Positions 61,766 through 64,000 of a stretch of 64,000 bases of DNA are shown here, piece after piece. The first letter of the stretch is position 1. Every line of letters starts with the position of its first letter. Under the pieces are notes generated by a model. That model searched no databases, had not been told where the DNA came from, and saw nothing but the letters and a program-made list of their open reading frames with translations. Source of the DNA: Tupaia tana (lineage: Eukaryota; Chordata; Mammalia; Scandentia; Tupaiidae); the NCBI GenBank assembly GCA_026018925.1, contig JAKSZU010000026.1, positions 13,631,127 to 13,695,126 on the forward strand, in the 5' to 3' direction. The translations under genes and the position numbers were made by a program.

Positions 61766-62359
61766 ACCTTACTCTGAGTCTCTTCAACAGAGCTGGCGAG
61801 GTGCTGAGTGTAAAGCAGAAGAGGGGAGAGTGGATAAGGAAGAGATATTTAATTGGAAGAATCAATGTATCTTAAGCCAAGACCCAAACTGCCACAAGGA
61901 AGTGGCTTCAGGGCTGGGGTCTTTCCAAGAAAGCCTGAATGGCTGCGTGTTGTTCGTGGGCCTTGAGCTTGCTGGGCACGGAGGAGGGCTGGACGGAGGT
62001 GTCTCCCGCTAAATAGCTGCAATCTCGAGAGAGGTAATTGCAGGATTTGAAGGCAACTTTTTCCATCTGCCTCTGCGGGGAGGGTGGGGGAGTGATCACA
62101 GGTCTCTGCGGAAGAGCTCACAGTGTCAGAGACAGCTGCGGGGCGGGTGATGGCTCCCAGTGCGGCTGCGATGGGCAGGGGTGATCTAAGAGAGCAGGGG
62201 AAGGGGGTGGAGGGAACGATAGCTCTAAGAGAAAAATGTAGGAGGGACAGACAGGGGAATGGGGCTGGAGGGTGGGCTCTGGGGATAAGAGACAGCGGCA
62301 GGCTGGTCTTCAACTCCAGGAAGCACGAAGAGAGGTGAGAATGAAGAAGAGGTTTCGGA
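61766..62359. other. Intron sequence, nothing recognised
   Basis: G+C-richer unique stretch. A minus-strand open frame (173 codons) crosses it but lacks any known motif. Confidence 0.5.
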
Positions 62360-62376
62360 CCAAAGCTCATAGTTCT

Positions 62377-62635
62377 TTTTTTTTTAAGAGGTTTTTGCTA
62401 TAGGGCGTGTGCGTTCGCCAGAGAGACAGAGAGAGACAGAGAGACAGAAAGACAGAAATCACCCCCCAGGGGGATGGTCACACCGCAATCCCTTCTCCTC
62501 CATTCTCCTCTCAGGATCTTGGGCATGCACACACATGTGCCCGGCGTGAGTTTTAAGCCACCGGGTCCAGGACGCAAACCGTGGTCGACTACGTGGGAGT
62601 CCAGTGACATAGCCATTACGCTAACTGCTGGTCCC
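62377..62635 (-). mobile_element. SINE-A, young
   Basis: tgctatagggcgtgtgcgtt and head ending ctgctggtccc. 17-bp duplication ccaaagctcatagttct (one mismatch) at 62360 and 62636. Confidence 0.96.
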
Positions 62636-62734
62636 CCAAAGCTCATACTTCTAAGGGAGGCTCATGTCACTATCCATGGAACCTCGTCCATGGAAGATGT
62701 GTAGAAGAGGTGAGATGACCAAGAGGTTGTGATC

Positions 62735-62911
62735 TTGGAGTTTTGACTTAAACCACTGGGTTGCAATCCCAGCTTTCCTACTTTGGGCTGTGTGATCTGA
62801 AAGCTCTTTAACCTCTTTAAATCTCAGCTTACCCCTCTGTAAAATGGGGACAAGTTCTGTACTAGTCTCAGGGACTCTCTCTCACAGTTATTAGGGTTAA
62901 AAATGTCCTTT
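62735..62911 (+). mobile_element. MIR, left part (split)
   Basis: actgggttgcaatcccagct, tctttaacctctttaaatct cagc and cccctctgtaaaatgggg. Confidence 0.92.
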
Positions 62912-63091
62912 GGGGGCCAGCAGATCGCATGGTGGTTAATGCGCTGGACTCCCAAGTGGCTGGCTGTGGTTTAAGTCCCAGACTTGGTGGCTTACATTCT
63001 CTCTCTCTCTTTCTCTGGTGAGTCCACATGCCCTATAGGGAATTAAATAATAACAATAACAACAATAAAATTAAATAAATAATTCTTTTAA
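62912..63091 (+). mobile_element. SINE-B nested in MIR
   Basis: Head ggggccagcagatcgcatgg, CT run, ccctatagggaattaaataa, AAT/AAC tail. Confidence 0.9.
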
Positions 63092-63180
63092 AAAATGAAT
63101 AGTTCACATAAGGCACTTATTACAGTATCTGGAACACAATATGAGCTTAGTAAAAGTTGACTAATGACTATTTATGTTAT
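63092..63180 (+). mobile_element. MIR, right part (split)
   Basis: aggcacttattacagtatct ggaacacaatatgagcttag. Confidence 0.88.
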
Positions 63181-63261
63181 TAGGGAATAACTAGTTAATC
63201 TTTATTACTTATTAGCTTTATCAATAAATTAATATTATTTGTATGTTAAGTGTTATTATTT

Positions 63262-63546
63262 TTTTTTCTTTTTTTTTTTTTCTTTTTTTTTTTTTGGAGA
63301 GGTTTTTGCTATAGGGCGCGTGCGCTCGCCAGACAGACAGAGAGAGACAGAGAGATAGAAAGCAGGAAATCACCCCCCAGGGGGGATGGCCACGCCGCAA
63401 TCCCTTCTCCTCCATTCTCCTCTCGGGATCTTGGGCACGCACGCACACGCGCCCGGCGTGAGTTTAAGCCGCCGGGTCCGGGACTCGAACCGCGGTCGAC
63501 TACGTGGGAGTCCAGCGACATAGCCATTACGCTAACTGCTGGTCCC
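63262..63546 (-). mobile_element. SINE-A, youngest-looking copy
   Basis: tgctatagggcgcgtgcgct, gcgcccggcgtgagtttaag, ctcgaaccgcggtcgactac. Nearly every CpG is kept. Perfect 13-bp duplication agtgttattattt at 63249 and 63547. Confidence 0.97.
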
Positions 63547-63568
63547 AGTGTTATTATTTAACATCCAT

Positions 63569-63841
63569 TTTTTTTAAATTTTTTTTTATTTAGAGGTTTT
63601 TTGCTGTAGGGCCCGTGTGCTTGCCAGAAAGACAGAGGGAGACAGAGAGACAGAAAGCGAGAAATCACCCCCCAGGGGGGATGGTCATGCCACAATCCCT
63701 TCTCCTCCATTCTCCTCTCGGGATCTTGGGCACGCACGCACACGTGCCCAGCATGAGTTTAAGGCACCGGGTCCGGGACTCGAATTGCGGTCGACTACAT
63801 GGAAGTCCAGTGACATAGCCATTATGCCAACTGCTGTTCCC
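63569..63841 (-). mobile_element. SINE-A
   Basis: tgctgtagggcccgtgtgct and head ending ctgctgttccc. Separated from the previous copy by 22 bp. No clear target duplication. Confidence 0.93.
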
Positions 63842-63943
63842 TAACCTCTGTATTTTTGGTGTTCCCCCAAATGTGTGGTACCTAGTAGATATCAGATCAA
63901 TCTGGTACAAATGAATGGACAAATACACAAATCAAGGAAACAT

Positions 63944-64000
63944 GGGGTCAGCAGATGGCGTAATGGTTACATCGCTGGACTCCCACATGGTTGACCACAG
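63944..64000 (+). mobile_element. SINE-A, 5' head, cut by window edge
   Basis: ggggtcagcagatggcgtaa tggttacatcgctggactcc starts the element, and the window ends in the head. Confidence 0.88.

Larger units (their letters stand above)
1..64000 (-). other. SRRM4: SRRM4 gene body (exons plus introns), partial
   Basis: Three exons in correct order, strand and phase show the window lies inside SRRM4, transcribed right to left. The intron between the first and second visible exons spans 3540-9661 and the next spans 872-3452. Everything right of 9808 is interpreted as the large 5' intron, because no sequence coding the expected N-terminus (about 43 residues ending in an Arg codon split in phase 2) was found. 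Whether the intron continues past 64000 is inferred, not seen. Exons after residue run KKHKRRR lie left of base 1. Confidence 0.85.

Noticed and set aside
62377-63546. Repeated open frames with conserved peptide across many loci, looking like a gene family
   Set aside because: They are chance translations of the SINE-A consensus in both directions, explained by repeat similarity.
1-64000. LTR retrotransposon or endogenous retrovirus
   Set aside because: No paired terminal repeats, primer-binding site or pol-like frame was recognised. The repeats seen are SINE, LINE and DNA-transposon types.

Overview
The window is mammalian nuclear DNA lying inside one large gene. Three short exons on the minus strand (9808-9662, 3539-3453, 871-800) encode consecutive pieces of SRRM4 (nSR100), the neural Ser/Arg-repetitive-matrix splicing regulator. 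Each has canonical AG/GT borders, each is a multiple of three (147, 87 and 72 bp), and all are joined in phase 2. The reading is N-terminal to C-terminal from right to left. Later exons lie off the left edge. The first exon (start codon and about 43 residues) was not found and presumably lies right of 64,000, so roughly 54 kb of the window is the large 5' intron. I recognise no other protein gene, no rRNA or functional tRNA gene, no promoter or CpG island, no CRISPR array, and no LTR, retroviral or other virus-like element.

The rest is intron packed with repeats. About 60 copies belong to one tRNA-derived SINE superfamily. The long form (SINE-A, about 260 bp) has a tRNA-like head beginning gggaccagcag, a GC-rich body, a CT-rich stretch, the motif ccctatagcaaaaacctctc and an A-tail. 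The short form (SINE-B, about 130-200 bp) has the same head followed by a CT-rich stretch and ggtcaaattaaaataaa. Most are bounded by 9-18 bp target-site duplications. Several SINE-A copies are CpG-rich and almost identical, so the family was active recently. Two rarer families are here called SINE-C and SINE-D. One 7SL-RNA-derived monomer lies at 24.7 kb. A dominant lineage-specific tRNA SINE plus a 7SL-derived SINE points to Euarchontoglires. A treeshrew (Tupaia, Tu-III-type SINE) is my best guess, from memory and not proven.

Beneath the SINEs lie many MIR and L2 fragments, several MER5-like hAT fragments, two related L1-like 3' fragments, and two families of short palindromic DNA transposons. 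MITE-1 (about 80 bp, mariner-like, TA-flanked, ten copies) can fold into hairpins. MITE-2 (about 113 bp, ends cttcaaa...tttgaag) has three copies. Nesting gives a clear age order: MIR/L2/hAT first, then MITEs and old SINEs, then young SINE-A.

Layout: 1-9.8 kb holds the three exons and the introns between them, including an unusual 15-bp-period minisatellite split by two SINEs (5.97-6.89 kb). The remainder, 9.8-64 kb, is the large intron, with A+T-rich, repeat-free islands (for example 3.66-4.2, 36.7-37.3, 45.6-45.9 and 55.9-56.5 kb) that look like conserved regulatory DNA. No new enzymatic or defence system is present. The points most worth checking are the mariner MITE hairpins, the resemblance of antisense SINE-A to an SRRM4-type 3' splice site, the split minisatellite and the nested SINE structures.
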